A stretch of DNA of 64,000 nt from positions 124,001 through 188,000 of the forward strand of contig CAYPFR010000005.1 of the NCBI GenBank assembly GCA_964410285.1, read 5' to 3'. Shown in pieces: positions 27,240 to 35,878 of the stretch (the stretch's first letter is position 1; the number at the start of each line of letters is the position of its first letter). Made by a program: the position numbers and the translations under genes. The notes beneath the pieces are model-generated. The model did not search any database, was not told the origin of the DNA, and saw nothing but the letters and a program-made list of their open reading frames with translations. This stretch comes from Fretibacter sp964410285 (lineage in GTDB: Bacteria; Pseudomonadota; Alphaproteobacteria; Caulobacterales; Maricaulaceae).

Positions 27240-28568
27240 ATGCGTCTCTCGCGCTACTTTTTACCGGTTCTCAAAGAAACTCCATCGGAGGCGACAATCG
27301 CCTCGCATCAATATATGCTTCGGGCGGGGATGATAAAGCAAAATGCCGCCGGCATTTATAGCTGGCTCCCCCTTGGCCTTAAAGTCATGCGTAAAATCGA
27401 AGCTATCGTGCGCGAGGAACAAAACAAAGCCGGGGCTGTTGAAATGCTTATGCCGACGATACAGTCGGCTGATCTTTGGAAAGAGACGGGGCGCTATGAT
27501 GCCTATGGACCAGAGATGCTGCGGATAAAGGACCGTCATGACCGCGAGATGCTCTACGGTCCTACAAATGAGGATATGATTACGGATATATTTCGCAGTT
27601 ACATCAAATCTTACAAAGACTTACCGCAGCTTCTTTATCATATTCAGTGGAAATTTAGAGATGAGCGCCGTCCACGTTTTGGCGTTATGCGAGGACGTGA
27701 ATTTCTTATGAAGGACAGCTACAGCTTTGATCTATCCGAAGAGGCAGCGCGAATATCTTATTATAAAATGTTCGTGGCCTATTTGAACACTTTTGCAAGG
27801 CTAGGTATTCAGGCTATTCCTGTCAAAGCGGATCCTGGCCCGATTGGCGGTGATCTGACCCATGAATTTGTGATACTCGCGGAGACGGGGGAGAGCGGCG
27901 TATTTTGTCACAAAGACCTGCTGGAAATGTCGGCTCCTGGACCTGTGGATTTCGATGCGGACCTCTCTGAGCATGTCGAGAAACGCGTCGCGCTTTATGC
28001 CGCGACCGACGAAACACATGATGCGGCCGCCTTTGATGCGATTGAAAAGGATAAACAAATGTCGGCCCGGGGAATAGAAGTCGGTCATATTTTCTATTTT
28101 GGACAAAAATATTCAAAGCCTATGAATGCCAAAGTCATGGGTGATGACAATAAGGAACATATAATTCATGGCGGTAGTTACGGCATTGGCGTGTCTCGCC
28201 TCGTGGGGGCAATTATCGAAGCTAGCCACGATAATGACGGCATTATCTGGCCGAAATCTGTTGCTCCGTTCGGGGTCGGGATAATCAACCTTAAATCTGG
28301 GGACAGTCAGGCGGATGCAGCCTGCGAAGCGCTATATTCACAGCTCTCGGCCGCTAATGTTGATCCGCTTTATGATGACAAAAATGATCGCGGCGGGGTT
28401 AAATTTGGGCGCATGGATTTAATCGGACTGCCATATCAGATTACCGTGGGGCCAAGAGGCCTAAAAAACGGCGTCGTCGAGGTCAAAGACCGTGCCAGCA
28501 GAGAAAAACAAGAAATGACACCAGAGGCCGCGGTCACCATGATGACTGACGCCTTTAAGGATATCTGA
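27240..28568 (+). CDS. proS: Prolyl-tRNA synthetase (short alphaproteobacterial type)
   Basis: This class II synthetase charges tRNA-Pro. At 442 residues it lacks the ~180-residue INS editing domain of the E. coli enzyme, as in other alphaproteobacteria. Class II motifs are visible: GLKVMRKIEAIVREE in the motif 1 region, YHIQWKFRDERRPRFGVMRGREF as motif 2 (partly quoted), and SYGIGVSRLVGAIIEA as motif 3. The C-terminal anticodon-binding domain ends the protein. It overlaps the LolC/E gene by one base. Confidence 0.96.
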   Translation: MRLSRYFLPVLKETPSEATIASHQYMLRAGMIKQNAAGIYSWLPLGLKVMRKIEAIVREEQNKAGAVEMLMPTIQSADLWKETGRYDAYGPEMLRIKDRHDREMLYGPTNEDMITDIFRSYIKSYKDLPQLLYHIQWKFRDERRPRFGVMRGREFLMKDSYSFDLSEEAARISYYKMFVAYLNTFARLGIQAIPVKADPGPIGGDLTHEFVILAETGESGVFCHKDLLEMSAPGPVDFDADLSEHVEKRVALYAATDETHDAAAFDAIEKDKQMSARGIEVGHIFYFGQKYSKPMNAKVMGDDNKEHIIHGGSYGIGVSRLVGAIIEASHDNDGIIWPKSVAPFGVGIINLKSGDSQADAACEALYSQLSAANVDPLYDDKNDRGGVKFGRMDLIGLPYQITVGPRGLKNGVVEVKDRASREKQEMTPEAAVTMMTDAFKDI

Positions 28569-29884
28569 TGAACCAAGCTTCCGATATGCCTGCAAAAATG
28601 CTTGGACCGCAAAACCGCCCGTTTGGCCGCGTCGAGCGTATAATTTCACGCCGCTATCTGGGGGCGAAGAAAAAGGACGGAGGCGTCGGGCTTATCGCAG
28701 GGCTGTCCTTTGTCTGTATCATGTTGGCCGTGGCTTCCATGATTATCATCATGAGCATTATGAACGGTTTTCGGGGGCGCTTGATTGAGCTTACTATTGG
28801 CTCCCAAGGGCATATGTATGTGGCCTCAGCCGCGCCGCAAGTCACGCCCGAATCCGTTCGGATTTTAGAGCAGCGCCTGACAGCCGTCCCAGGCGTGGAC
28901 AAAGCATTTGAGATGAGCCAAAATCAAACAATGTTGCAGCGTGACGGGCGTATTTCCGGGACGATTGTAAACGGTATCTCCGCTGAAAACCTACGCGATT
29001 TTGACCTGATTGCGCAAAACCTCGTGCTTGGGTCCTTGGATGAATTTGGAGAAGGAAGAGGCAGTAACAACCAAGTCGCCCTAGGAATTGGCGTTGCGCA
29101 AACCCTCGGCGTGACGGTCGGCGAGCCATTGGTCGTATATAGCCCAAAAGTGCGCTCTGGGCCTATGGGATCCACGCCAATCCGCAAAACTTATTTGGTG
29201 GGGGCAATCTTCCAAACAGGTCTCGTGGAGGCGGACGCGGGGTATATGTTCATGGACCTAAATCAGGCTGCCCTAATGTTTAATGACGGCAAAACCGACG
29301 GAGCAATACAGCTTCGCCTCGATGATCCAGATGACATTGATAATATGATACAGCCCGTTGCCAACGCAGCGGACGAACCCGTTTTCATTGAAACCTGGAA
29401 AGACAGAAACCAGACGACGGCAACTGCACTGCGGACGGAACAAATTGCGATGCGGTTAATCTTTATGATCGTTGTTTTGATCTCTACCTTTCCGATCCTA
29501 TCGGCTATGATTATGCTGGTTAAAAACAAATCACGCGATATTGCCGTGCTGCGAACTATCGGCACGCCGCGTTCGGGTGTCTTGCGTATATTCTTTATGT
29601 CCGGCGCGATGATCGGTGTTTTAGGTACGGTCGTGGGTCTTATTCTCGGGATCTTATTTTGCCTGAACATTGATGCCATTCAGGCGATCATTGAAACCGT
29701 CACAGGTGTAGAGCTTTTCCCGCCAGAAGTTTACGGTCTCTCGGGTGGCATTCCGGTGAAGATAGTTTGGTCAGAGGTATTCGGCGTCGCGTTTTGGGGA
29801 TTTTTGATTACAACGCTCGCCACATTTTTTCCCGCATGGTCTGCCTCTAAAATCGACCCGGTAGATGCGCTGAGGTATGAATAA
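28568..29884 (+). CDS. lolC: Lipoprotein-releasing ABC transporter permease LolC/LolE
   Basis: This is the inner-membrane permease of the Lol system, which extracts outer-membrane lipoproteins and hands them to LolA. The 438-residue protein has an N-terminal helix (AGLSFVCIMLAVASMIIIMS), a ~200-residue periplasmic MacB-like domain and three C-terminal helices containing KNKSRDIAVLRTIGTPRSGVLRIF. Only one permease gene is present, as is common in alphaproteobacteria, so it probably acts as a homodimer (LolC/E-like) with LolD. It overlaps lolD by one base. Confidence 0.93.
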   Translation: MNQASDMPAKMLGPQNRPFGRVERIISRRYLGAKKKDGGVGLIAGLSFVCIMLAVASMIIIMSIMNGFRGRLIELTIGSQGHMYVASAAPQVTPESVRILEQRLTAVPGVDKAFEMSQNQTMLQRDGRISGTIVNGISAENLRDFDLIAQNLVLGSLDEFGEGRGSNNQVALGIGVAQTLGVTVGEPLVVYSPKVRSGPMGSTPIRKTYLVGAIFQTGLVEADAGYMFMDLNQAALMFNDGKTDGAIQLRLDDPDDIDNMIQPVANAADEPVFIETWKDRNQTTATALRTEQIAMRLIFMIVVLISTFPILSAMIMLVKNKSRDIAVLRTIGTPRSGVLRIFFMSGAMIGVLGTVVGLILGILFCLNIDAIQAIIETVTGVELFPPEVYGLSGGIPVKIVWSEVFGVAFWGFLITTLATFFPAWSASKIDPVDALRYE

Positions 29885-30657
29885 TGACGCGTAACACACC
29901 AGATCACCCTGACCCGCTCAGCGGGCAAAATATGGCAGCGGCCCGCCGCCCGATTTTATCAGTCCGCAACCTTCACAGAAGCTACCAAAGCGGTGAGGGG
30001 ACACTTACTGTTTTGGCGGGAGCAGATATTGACATTTACCCCGGCGAAATGGTGGGGCTTGTTGGGCCTTCTGGCTCGGGTAAGTCGACTTTATTGCATG
30101 CGGCAGGGCTTTTGGAAAAGCCTAATGCCGGACAGGTCTATATTAATGGGCGCGAGTGTCTCAAACTCGCGGATAATATGCGCACGGCTATTCGGCGTAG
30201 TTCGATTGGGATGGTCTATCAGTTTCATCATTTGCTGAAAGAGTTTACGGCCCTTGATAATGTGGCCTTGCCGCAGATGATTGCGGGTAAAAGCCAAGCG
30301 GCCGCCCGCGCGGAGGCGCGCCGACTTCTTACGATTGTGGGCCTTGAGCACCGCCTTGACCATATGCCCGGACAAATGTCGGGCGGCGAGCAGCAGCGCG
30401 TGGCGATTTCTCGCGCAATCGCCAATCGTCCGCAAGTTCTGCTTGGGGATGAACCAACAGGTAACCTTGATCCCGCAACGTCCAATCTCGTGTTCCAAAG
30501 CCTCCTGCGCTTAACACGGCAAGAAGGGTTTTCTGCGCTTGTCGCCACACATAATATGGAGCTTACGCAATATATGGACCGCGTCCTGACAGTGCATGAC
30601 GGTTTGATTGTTCCGGTTAAGTCTCCGGTGATCCCTCAACTTACCCGCGATCATTAG
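29884..30657 (+). CDS. lolD: Lipoprotein-releasing system ATP-binding protein
   Basis: The ABC ATPase partner of the preceding permease has Walker A GPSGSGKST (61-69), signature MSGGEQQRVAISRA, Walker B VLLGDEPTGNLD and a downstream ATHN H-loop. Its 257 residues include a ~22-residue N-terminal extension beyond E. coli LolD. The 3' end overlaps the convergent permease gene by 17 bases. Confidence 0.94.
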   Translation: MTRNTPDHPDPLSGQNMAAARRPILSVRNLHRSYQSGEGTLTVLAGADIDIYPGEMVGLVGPSGSGKSTLLHAAGLLEKPNAGQVYINGRECLKLADNMRTAIRRSSIGMVYQFHHLLKEFTALDNVALPQMIAGKSQAAARAEARRLLTIVGLEHRLDHMPGQMSGGEQQRVAISRAIANRPQVLLGDEPTGNLDPATSNLVFQSLLRLTRQEGFSALVATHNMELTQYMDRVLTVHDGLIVPVKSPVIPQLTRDH

Positions 30658-31969
30658 CCCGCTCGCTGACCCAGTAGAATATAGCGCCGAGTGAAATAAT
30701 TGCTGCGGCAAACCAGGCCTTATTTGGATTGGTTTTGACAACAAATATCAGCGTAAAAACCGTCAGCGCGATATATATCAGCGGCACCAGCGGATAACCC
30801 CAAGTTTTATAGGGACGGGGGAGGTCTGGCTCTCGCCAACGCAGGACAAAAACCCCGATCACCGCCAAAAGGCTGTTGAGCGCGAGCATTGCGCCTGCAA
30901 ATATCACGATGAACTTAAAACTCGATGTGATGATGAATACAAGCGCCACGAAAGACTGAAAGTATATTGCGTTGCGCGGCACGCCGGCGGCGTTGGTTTT
31001 GCCGAGAAATCTGAAAGCCCTGAAATCCTCTCCGACCGATTGCAGCGCACGCGGCCCGGCTAGGACCATGGCGCTAACGGTAGAAATTAGGAGAAGGGAT
31101 AACATTGTTGCCACGATACGCGCGCCTGTTTCTCCGAAAATAAACGCTGCCGCAACATAGCCAACTTCTTCTTTTCCAGCCATTGCCTCAATCGGGGCAA
31201 CTCGCAAAAAGACAAAATTCAGCAGCAAGTAAAGTACCATCACAAGTCCCGTTCCAAAGACGAGGACGCGAGGCAAGTCGCGCTGCGGATGTGCCATCTC
31301 GCCGCTAATATAGGTAGCGGCGTTCCATCCGGTGTAGGCATAGGAAACATATATTAGCGAAACAGCAAATGCTCCGCTGGTGATCACGTCAAAATCACCG
31401 GATTGCGGCGTGAACACCATAGGCGTCGGATTTGGGACAAATAAAATCCCGGCAATACAAAACCCTACAATCAAAATAACCTTGAGTGCCGTGAAAAGAG
31501 TTTGGAACCTTGCGCTGTCTTTTCGGTTCCTTGCGTGAATGAATGTCGCGATGAGCACCACCGCAACCGCAACCGCTTTTTGGAAAGCCTCCGTAACTCC
31601 CCAGCTTTCAGGGAGGGCGGCCGTGGAATATTTGGAAAATACGATGGCCACAGCCGCGATAGGCGCGGCAAAACCAATCAAGGCAGAGACCCAACCCGAT
31701 ATAAATCCCGCCGCTGGATGATAGATACGTCCAAGGAAGTTATATTCGCCGCCCGAACGGGGCAGGGCCGCGCCTAGCTCTGCATAGCTCGCCGCGCCGC
31801 ATAGCGCGGCAATGCCGCCAAGCACCCAAAGTAACAAAAGTGCAAATCCGCTTTTGATATCAAGAAGCTGAAACCCAAGGCTTGTGAACACTCCCGTGCC
31901 CACCATATTTGCGATAATTACGGAGGCTGCTGCCCGCGGGCTATAGGGATCTGTCGTGGCGCGTTTCAT
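30641..31969 (-). CDS. APC-family amino-acid permease
   Basis: The 442-residue inner-membrane protein has about twelve helices. It begins with the APC hallmark ANMVGTGVFTSLGFQLLDIKSG in helix 1 and has PRSGGEYNFLGRIY after helix 2. A C-terminal LPRPYKTWGYPLVPLIYI segment is typical of the LAT/APA-type exchangers and permeases. Substrate not assigned. It lies on the minus strand inside an otherwise plus-strand gene order, between lolD (17-base tail overlap) and the SOS-boxed small gene. Confidence 0.88.
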   Translation of the reverse strand: MKRATTDPYSPRAAASVIIANMVGTGVFTSLGFQLLDIKSGFALLLLWVLGGIAALCGAASYAELGAALPRSGGEYNFLGRIYHPAAGFISGWVSALIGFAAPIAAVAIVFSKYSTAALPESWGVTEAFQKAVAVAVVLIATFIHARNRKDSARFQTLFTALKVILIVGFCIAGILFVPNPTPMVFTPQSGDFDVITSGAFAVSLIYVSYAYTGWNAATYISGEMAHPQRDLPRVLVFGTGLVMVLYLLLNFVFLRVAPIEAMAGKEEVGYVAAAFIFGETGARIVATMLSLLLISTVSAMVLAGPRALQSVGEDFRAFRFLGKTNAAGVPRNAIYFQSFVALVFIITSSFKFIVIFAGAMLALNSLLAVIGVFVLRWREPDLPRPYKTWGYPLVPLIYIALTVFTLIFVVKTNPNKAWFAAAIISLGAIFYWVSERANDRG

Positions 31970-32022
31970 GCAGCTATTTGGCTATACACCTCGGTTTATG
32001 TCTAGCCTTTTCAACTCTTTTC

Positions 32023-32028
32023 TTGACA
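32023..32028 (+). promoter_or_regulatory. Probable -35 element of the SOS-controlled small gene
   Basis: A consensus TTGACA lies 22 bases before the LexA box. No equally good -10 is seen; spacings of 17-18 bases would put it at the left edge of the box, so bound LexA would cover the core promoter. Confidence 0.45.
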
Positions 32029-32049
32029 GCAGGCTGCAAATATAGAAGA

Positions 32050-32064
32050 GAACATAAAGTGAAC
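32050..32064 (+). promoter_or_regulatory. LexA (SOS) box, perfect GAAC-N7-GAAC
   Basis: GAAC (32050-32053), seven bases (ATAAAGT), GAAC (32061-32064) match exactly the direct-repeat LexA operator known from alphaproteobacteria (GTTC-N7-GTTC or its complement). It sits between a TTGACA hexamer and the ATG of a 30-codon gene, so that gene is probably repressed by LexA and induced by DNA damage. Confidence 0.8.
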
Positions 32065-32088
32065 ATATAGATTTATGGGGATAAGGAT

Positions 32089-32181
32089 ATGAAGCAAGTT
32101 GCAGCAGAACTGAGCGCCGCTATGGTCATGGCAGGATTCGTGACAATGATGTCGATATGGATGATGGTTATCGCGGCCTGA
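32089..32181 (+). CDS. Small SOS-regulated membrane peptide (30 aa), candidate SidA-like division inhibitor
   Basis: This 30-codon frame encodes MKQVAAELSAAM followed by a hydrophobic, Met-rich stretch to the C-terminus. It predicts a single transmembrane helix (about residues 8-30) with a short charged N-terminus. GGGGA (32077-32081) lies seven bases upstream of the ATG, and a perfect LexA box lies 24 bases upstream. dnaE begins 36 bases after the stop. In Caulobacter, SidA is a 29-residue, LexA-controlled inner-membrane peptide that blocks division through FtsW/FtsN. I recall its gene being next to dnaE there. Orthology is inferred from size, topology, SOS box and position, not from residue identity. 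Confidence 0.6.
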   Translation: MKQVAAELSAAMVMAGFVTMMSIWMMVIAA

Positions 32182-32217
32182 TATCCAAGTGATCAAGGAA
32201 AGGGTAAGGGAAGGCAA

Positions 32218-35200
32218 ATGGCTGGCAAAACCGCTGAATATGTCGCCCTGAGATGCCGCTCACCCTATTCTATTCTAGAGGGCGCTCTTCGCATAGAGGC
32301 ATTAGCTAAACGAGCCAAGGAGTACCGTATTCCGGCGCTCGCGCTGACAGATACAACAAATATGTGCGGGGCGCTGGAGTTTTCTGGCACCGTTGCGAAA
32401 GCGGGTTTGCAGCCTATCATTGGCGTCACCCTAAGCGTAGATATTGGCCTTGAGGGGCAGGCGGGTCGGCTTCGCCGAGAACCAGAGGGCCAGATTGCCT
32501 TGCTAGCCCAGTCCGAGCTTGGCTATGAAAATCTGATGGCATTATCTTCCGCGGCCTACCTTGAGGTCGAAGCCACGGATTTACCTCACATCAAAGCCGC
32601 CAAACTTGGACACCATACAGAAGATGTTATTGCTCTGACCGGGGGGCCAAACGGCGCGCTTAACCGCCTAATATGCAGCGGACGGCTCACGGAAGCTGAA
32701 AAGTGGCTGGATGAGCTGGCAAAAATGTTCCCGTCAAAGCTCTATGTCGAATTACAGCGCCACGGCACCGTAGATGAAATTGAAGCGGAGAAAACACTCA
32801 TAGACTGGGCCTATGCAAAAGACCTGCCCATTGTGGCCACAAATGAACCGTTTTTTCTCGATCCCAACATGCACAAAGCACATGATGCCCTGCTAGCGAT
32901 ATCGGAGGGCAGTTATATCCTTGAGAAGGATAGACGCAAGGTTAGCAAAGAAAACTACTTCAAAACGCCCAACCAAATGGTGGATTTATTTAAGGATATT
33001 CCAGAAGCCATTGAAAATACAATTGATATTGCCCGGCGCTGCGCCTTTCAATCCTTGCCGAGAAAACCCATTTTACCAAATTTTGGCGACGGCAGTCAAA
33101 GCGAGGGCGATATTCTTGCAAAAGAGGCAAGGGAGGGCCTCAAGCAACGCCTCGCCTCCACTCAGCCCGCCGACACCCAAGACGCCTATTTCAAACGGCT
33201 GAATTTTGAACTGGGCGTCATTCGCAACATGGGGTTTCCGGGCTATTTCCTGATCGTTTCAGATTTTATCAAATGGGCCAAAGACAATGGCATCCCCGTA
33301 GGGCCCGGGCGGGGGTCCGGCGCGGGATCAGTGGTGGCGTGGGCGCTTTTGATCACAGATCTTGATCCACTTCGGTATGGTCTGCTCTTTGAGCGTTTTC
33401 TTAATCCAGAGCGCGTGTCCATGCCCGATTTCGATATTGATTTTTGCCAAGAACGCCGCGGCGAAGTTATCCGCTATGTGCAGGATAAATACGGCGAGGC
33501 GCAGGTGGCGCATATCATCACTTTTGGAACGCTACAGGCGCGCGCGGTTGTGCGCGATGTCGGGCGGGTCTTGCAAATGCCATTGGGGCAGGTTGACCGC
33601 CTCGCCAAACTTGTGCCATCGAATCCTGCCAACCCCGTTACCCTTGGGGACGCAATCAATATGGAAAAAGGCCTGCGCGAGGCAAGGGATACGGACCCGG
33701 CCGTTCGCGAGCTCCTGTCAATCGCGCTTGAACTTGAGGGATTTTACCGAAACGCGGGCACGCATGCGGCGGGCGTTGTTATAGGGGATCGCCCGCTAAC
33801 GAAGTTAGTGCCGCTTTATCGTGATCCACGTTCAGATATTCCGGCAACCCAGTTTTCGATGAAATATGCCGAAAAAGCCGGCCTCGTGAAATTTGACTTT
33901 CTAGGCCTCAAAACGCTCACGGTTATTGACCGCGCGCTAAAGTATCTCGCGCAGCAAGGTAGGGAGATTGATCTTGATTCTATTCCGACAACCTCGCCCG
34001 AGGCCTACCTGCCCCTAGCGCAGGGCCTATCCGCTGGCGTTTTCCAGCTTGAGAGTTCGGGTATGCGCGACGTGCTTCGCAAAATGGCGCCTGACTCAAT
34101 TGAGGAACTCACAGCCCTAATCTCGCTTTACCGCCCTGGCCCGATGAAGAATATTGATACTTATATCGACCGTAAATACGGGCGAATTCAAATTGCGTAC
34201 CCGCACCCTAGCCTTGAAGATATTCTCAAAGAAACCTACGGCATTATCATCTACCAAGAACAGGTCATGCAAATCGCGCAGGTCCTGTCCGGCTATTCTC
34301 TCGGCGAAGCGGACATGCTGCGCCGCGCGATGGGCAAAAAAGACCAAGCGGAAATGGACCGGCAGCGCTCACGCTTCATTGACGGGGCGGCAGAAAACAA
34401 GGTTGACGCGAATCTTGCCAGCGATATTTTTGATTTGGTCAATGAATTTGCTGGCTATGGATTTAACAAATCCCATGCGGCGGCCTATGCGATGATTTCT
34501 TTTCGCACGGCATATCTAAAGGCCGTCTATCCCACTGAATTTATCGCTGCAACGATGAGCCTTGATATTGCCAATGTTGAGAAACTCGCACAGTTTTACC
34601 AAGAGGCCAAACGCATGGAGATTGGTATTTTGCCGCCATGTGTCAATCACTCAGGTGCAGACTTTGAGGTTGAAGACGGACAGGTTCGCTATGCCCTCGG
34701 TGCCCTTAAAAATGTCGGCGTAGAAGCCATGCGCCATCTCGTCAGCGTGCGTGAGGCGGGCGGGCCGTTCAAGGATATGTTTGACTTTGCTCGCCGCATT
34801 GATGCGCGCGTCATTAATAAACGCGCCATTGAAAATTTAGCGCGCGGCGGAGCGTTTGACTCGCTTGAGCCCAACCGAGCCAAAATTTTGGCGTCTGCGA
34901 GTATTCTCCAATCCATTGGTTCACGTGCCTCAGAGGAACGCAATTCTAATCAGGGCGGGCTATTTGGCAGTGGCGATATTATTATGGCGGAACCTGATCT
35001 TGAACAGGCAGCGCCTTGGGGCGCGGTAGAGCAACTTGACCATGAACTTGGCGCGGTCGGTTTTTACCTGAGCGGGCATCCGCTAGAGGCGTATGCTAAC
35101 CTACCCGATGTGAAAAACTCCACCTTAGCCATTGATATTGAAGGCAGGTTCACGCGCCCCGGGCAATCGGTAAAGCTCTCTGGTGTTGTGCGTAAAAAAC

Positions 35201-35673
35201 AGGAGCGCATGTCAAAACGCGGCAAACGTTTTGCCTATATTGACATTTCCGATCCTAGCGGTGATTTCGAGGCCTTTGTCGGAGAAAGCTTGCTCGCAGT
35301 AACGCGCGAAATTTTAACACCGGGCTCCGTTGTAGTTGTTACGGCCAAGCTAGAGAGCCGCGACGGAGAAATTCGCGTCTTTGCAGATCATATAACCTCC
35401 CTTGATACGACGGCGCAGCCGCCTCGGCTCGCGGGCTTTCGTATCCGCCTGCGATCTTCTACGGCCGAAACCCTAGATTCTGTGCAGGAAATTTTAAAGG
35501 CACTCTCCGAAGCCCCAAGCAAAACCATGGGCTATGTCGAGCTCATTTTACCGCTAGAGGCTGGGCGGGAAAGTGAGTGGCGTTTGCCTCTTAATATCGG
35601 GACAAGTGACAAAATCAAAGCGGCCCTAAAAGCTTCAAAAGCCGTGGAGACGATTGAAGATATTGCGGCCTAA
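32218..35673 (+). CDS. dnaE: DNA polymerase III subunit alpha
   Basis: This is the replicative polymerase catalytic subunit (1151 residues). It has an N-terminal PHP domain (RCRSPYSILEGALRIEALAK, ALALTDTTNMCGALEF) and the C-family palm with GPGRGSGAGSVVAWAL and PDFDIDFCQERR, whose two Asp residues are catalytic. Fingers follow (YQEQVMQIAQVLSGYSLGEADMLRRAMGKK, partly quoted; GFNKSHAAAYA), then a tandem HhH region and a C-terminal OB fold. It is DnaE1-like, not the error-prone DnaE2. A polypurine ribosome-binding region precedes the ATG. It may be co-transcribed with the upstream SOS peptide and so gain SOS input, which is an inference. Confidence 0.96.
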   Translation: MAGKTAEYVALRCRSPYSILEGALRIEALAKRAKEYRIPALALTDTTNMCGALEFSGTVAKAGLQPIIGVTLSVDIGLEGQAGRLRREPEGQIALLAQSELGYENLMALSSAAYLEVEATDLPHIKAAKLGHHTEDVIALTGGPNGALNRLICSGRLTEAEKWLDELAKMFPSKLYVELQRHGTVDEIEAEKTLIDWAYAKDLPIVATNEPFFLDPNMHKAHDALLAISEGSYILEKDRRKVSKENYFKTPNQMVDLFKDIPEAIENTIDIARRCAFQSLPRKPILPNFGDGSQSEGDILAKEAREGLKQRLASTQPADTQDAYFKRLNFELGVIRNMGFPGYFLIVSDFIKWAKDNGIPVGPGRGSGAGSVVAWALLITDLDPLRYGLLFERFLNPERVSMPDFDIDFCQERRGEVIRYVQDKYGEAQVAHIITFGTLQARAVVRDVGRVLQMPLGQVDRLAKLVPSNPANPVTLGDAINMEKGLREARDTDPAVRELLSIALELEGFYRNAGTHAAGVVIGDRPLTKLVPLYRDPRSDIPATQFSMKYAEKAGLVKFDFLGLKTLTVIDRALKYLAQQGREIDLDSIPTTSPEAYLPLAQGLSAGVFQLESSGMRDVLRKMAPDSIEELTALISLYRPGPMKNIDTYIDRKYGRIQIAYPHPSLEDILKETYGIIIYQEQVMQIAQVLSGYSLGEADMLRRAMGKKDQAEMDRQRSRFIDGAAENKVDANLASDIFDLVNEFAGYGFNKSHAAAYAMISFRTAYLKAVYPTEFIAATMSLDIANVEKLAQFYQEAKRMEIGILPPCVNHSGADFEVEDGQVRYALGALKNVGVEAMRHLVSVREAGGPFKDMFDFARRIDARVINKRAIENLARGGAFDSLEPNRAKILASASILQSIGSRASEERNSNQGGLFGSGDIIMAEPDLEQAAPWGAVEQLDHELGAVGFYLSGHPLEAYANLPDVKNSTLAIDIEGRFTRPGQSVKLSGVVRKKQERMSKRGKRFAYIDISDPSGDFEAFVGESLLAVTREILTPGSVVVVTAKLESRDGEIRVFADHITSLDTTAQPPRLAGFRIRLRSSTAETLDSVQEILKALSEAPSKTMGYVELILPLEAGRESEWRLPLNIGTSDKIKAALKASKAVETIEDIAA

Positions 35674-35684
35674 ACATGATGCGA

Positions 35685-35722
35685 TTTAGGGGCTGAGCCT
35701 AAGAGGGTAAATGAGCCCTAAA
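35685..35722 (+). terminator. Hairpin just after dnaE
   Basis: TTTAGGGGCT (35685-35694) pairs with AGCCCTAAA (35714-35722) with one bulged G and a 19-base loop, 12 bases past the dnaE stop. No T-run follows, so its role as a terminator is uncertain. Confidence 0.35.
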
Positions 35723-35728
35723 AACTAC

Positions 35729-35756
35729 TTGCAAAAGGCAGAATCCCTGCTAAAAG
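35729..35756 (+). promoter_or_regulatory. rpsB: Candidate sigma-70-type promoter for rpsB
   Basis: TTGCAA (35729-35734), a 16-base spacer, and TAAAAG (35751-35756, in GCTAAAAG) resemble the alphaproteobacterial housekeeping consensus. Transcription would start near 35763 and leave a leader of about 115 bases. Confidence 0.4.
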
Positions 35757-35783
35757 CGCCGCTTAATTCGCACAGAAGCGGCG
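35757..35783 (+). promoter_or_regulatory. Inverted repeat at the expected rpsB start site
   Basis: CGCCGCTT (35757-35764) and AAGCGGCG (35776-35783) form a perfect 8-bp inverted repeat with an 11-base spacer. It directly abuts the candidate -10. It could be an operator, or a leader hairpin if the real promoter is further upstream. Confidence 0.4.
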
Positions 35784-35878
35784 GTCTTTGGCATATAGCT
35801 TTTGATCTTTTCCGGTGAAGTCAGGTCTATCTTGCTTCCACGTTTCTGTCAGGCCAACCGGACAAAGGAGATATTCCA

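Noticed and set aside
32011..32217. A 68-codon minus-strand frame opposite the SOS peptide
   Set aside because: It covers the promoter, LexA box and small gene, starts at the dnaE boundary, has a His/Cys-rich composition with no family resemblance, and lacks a convincing ribosome site.
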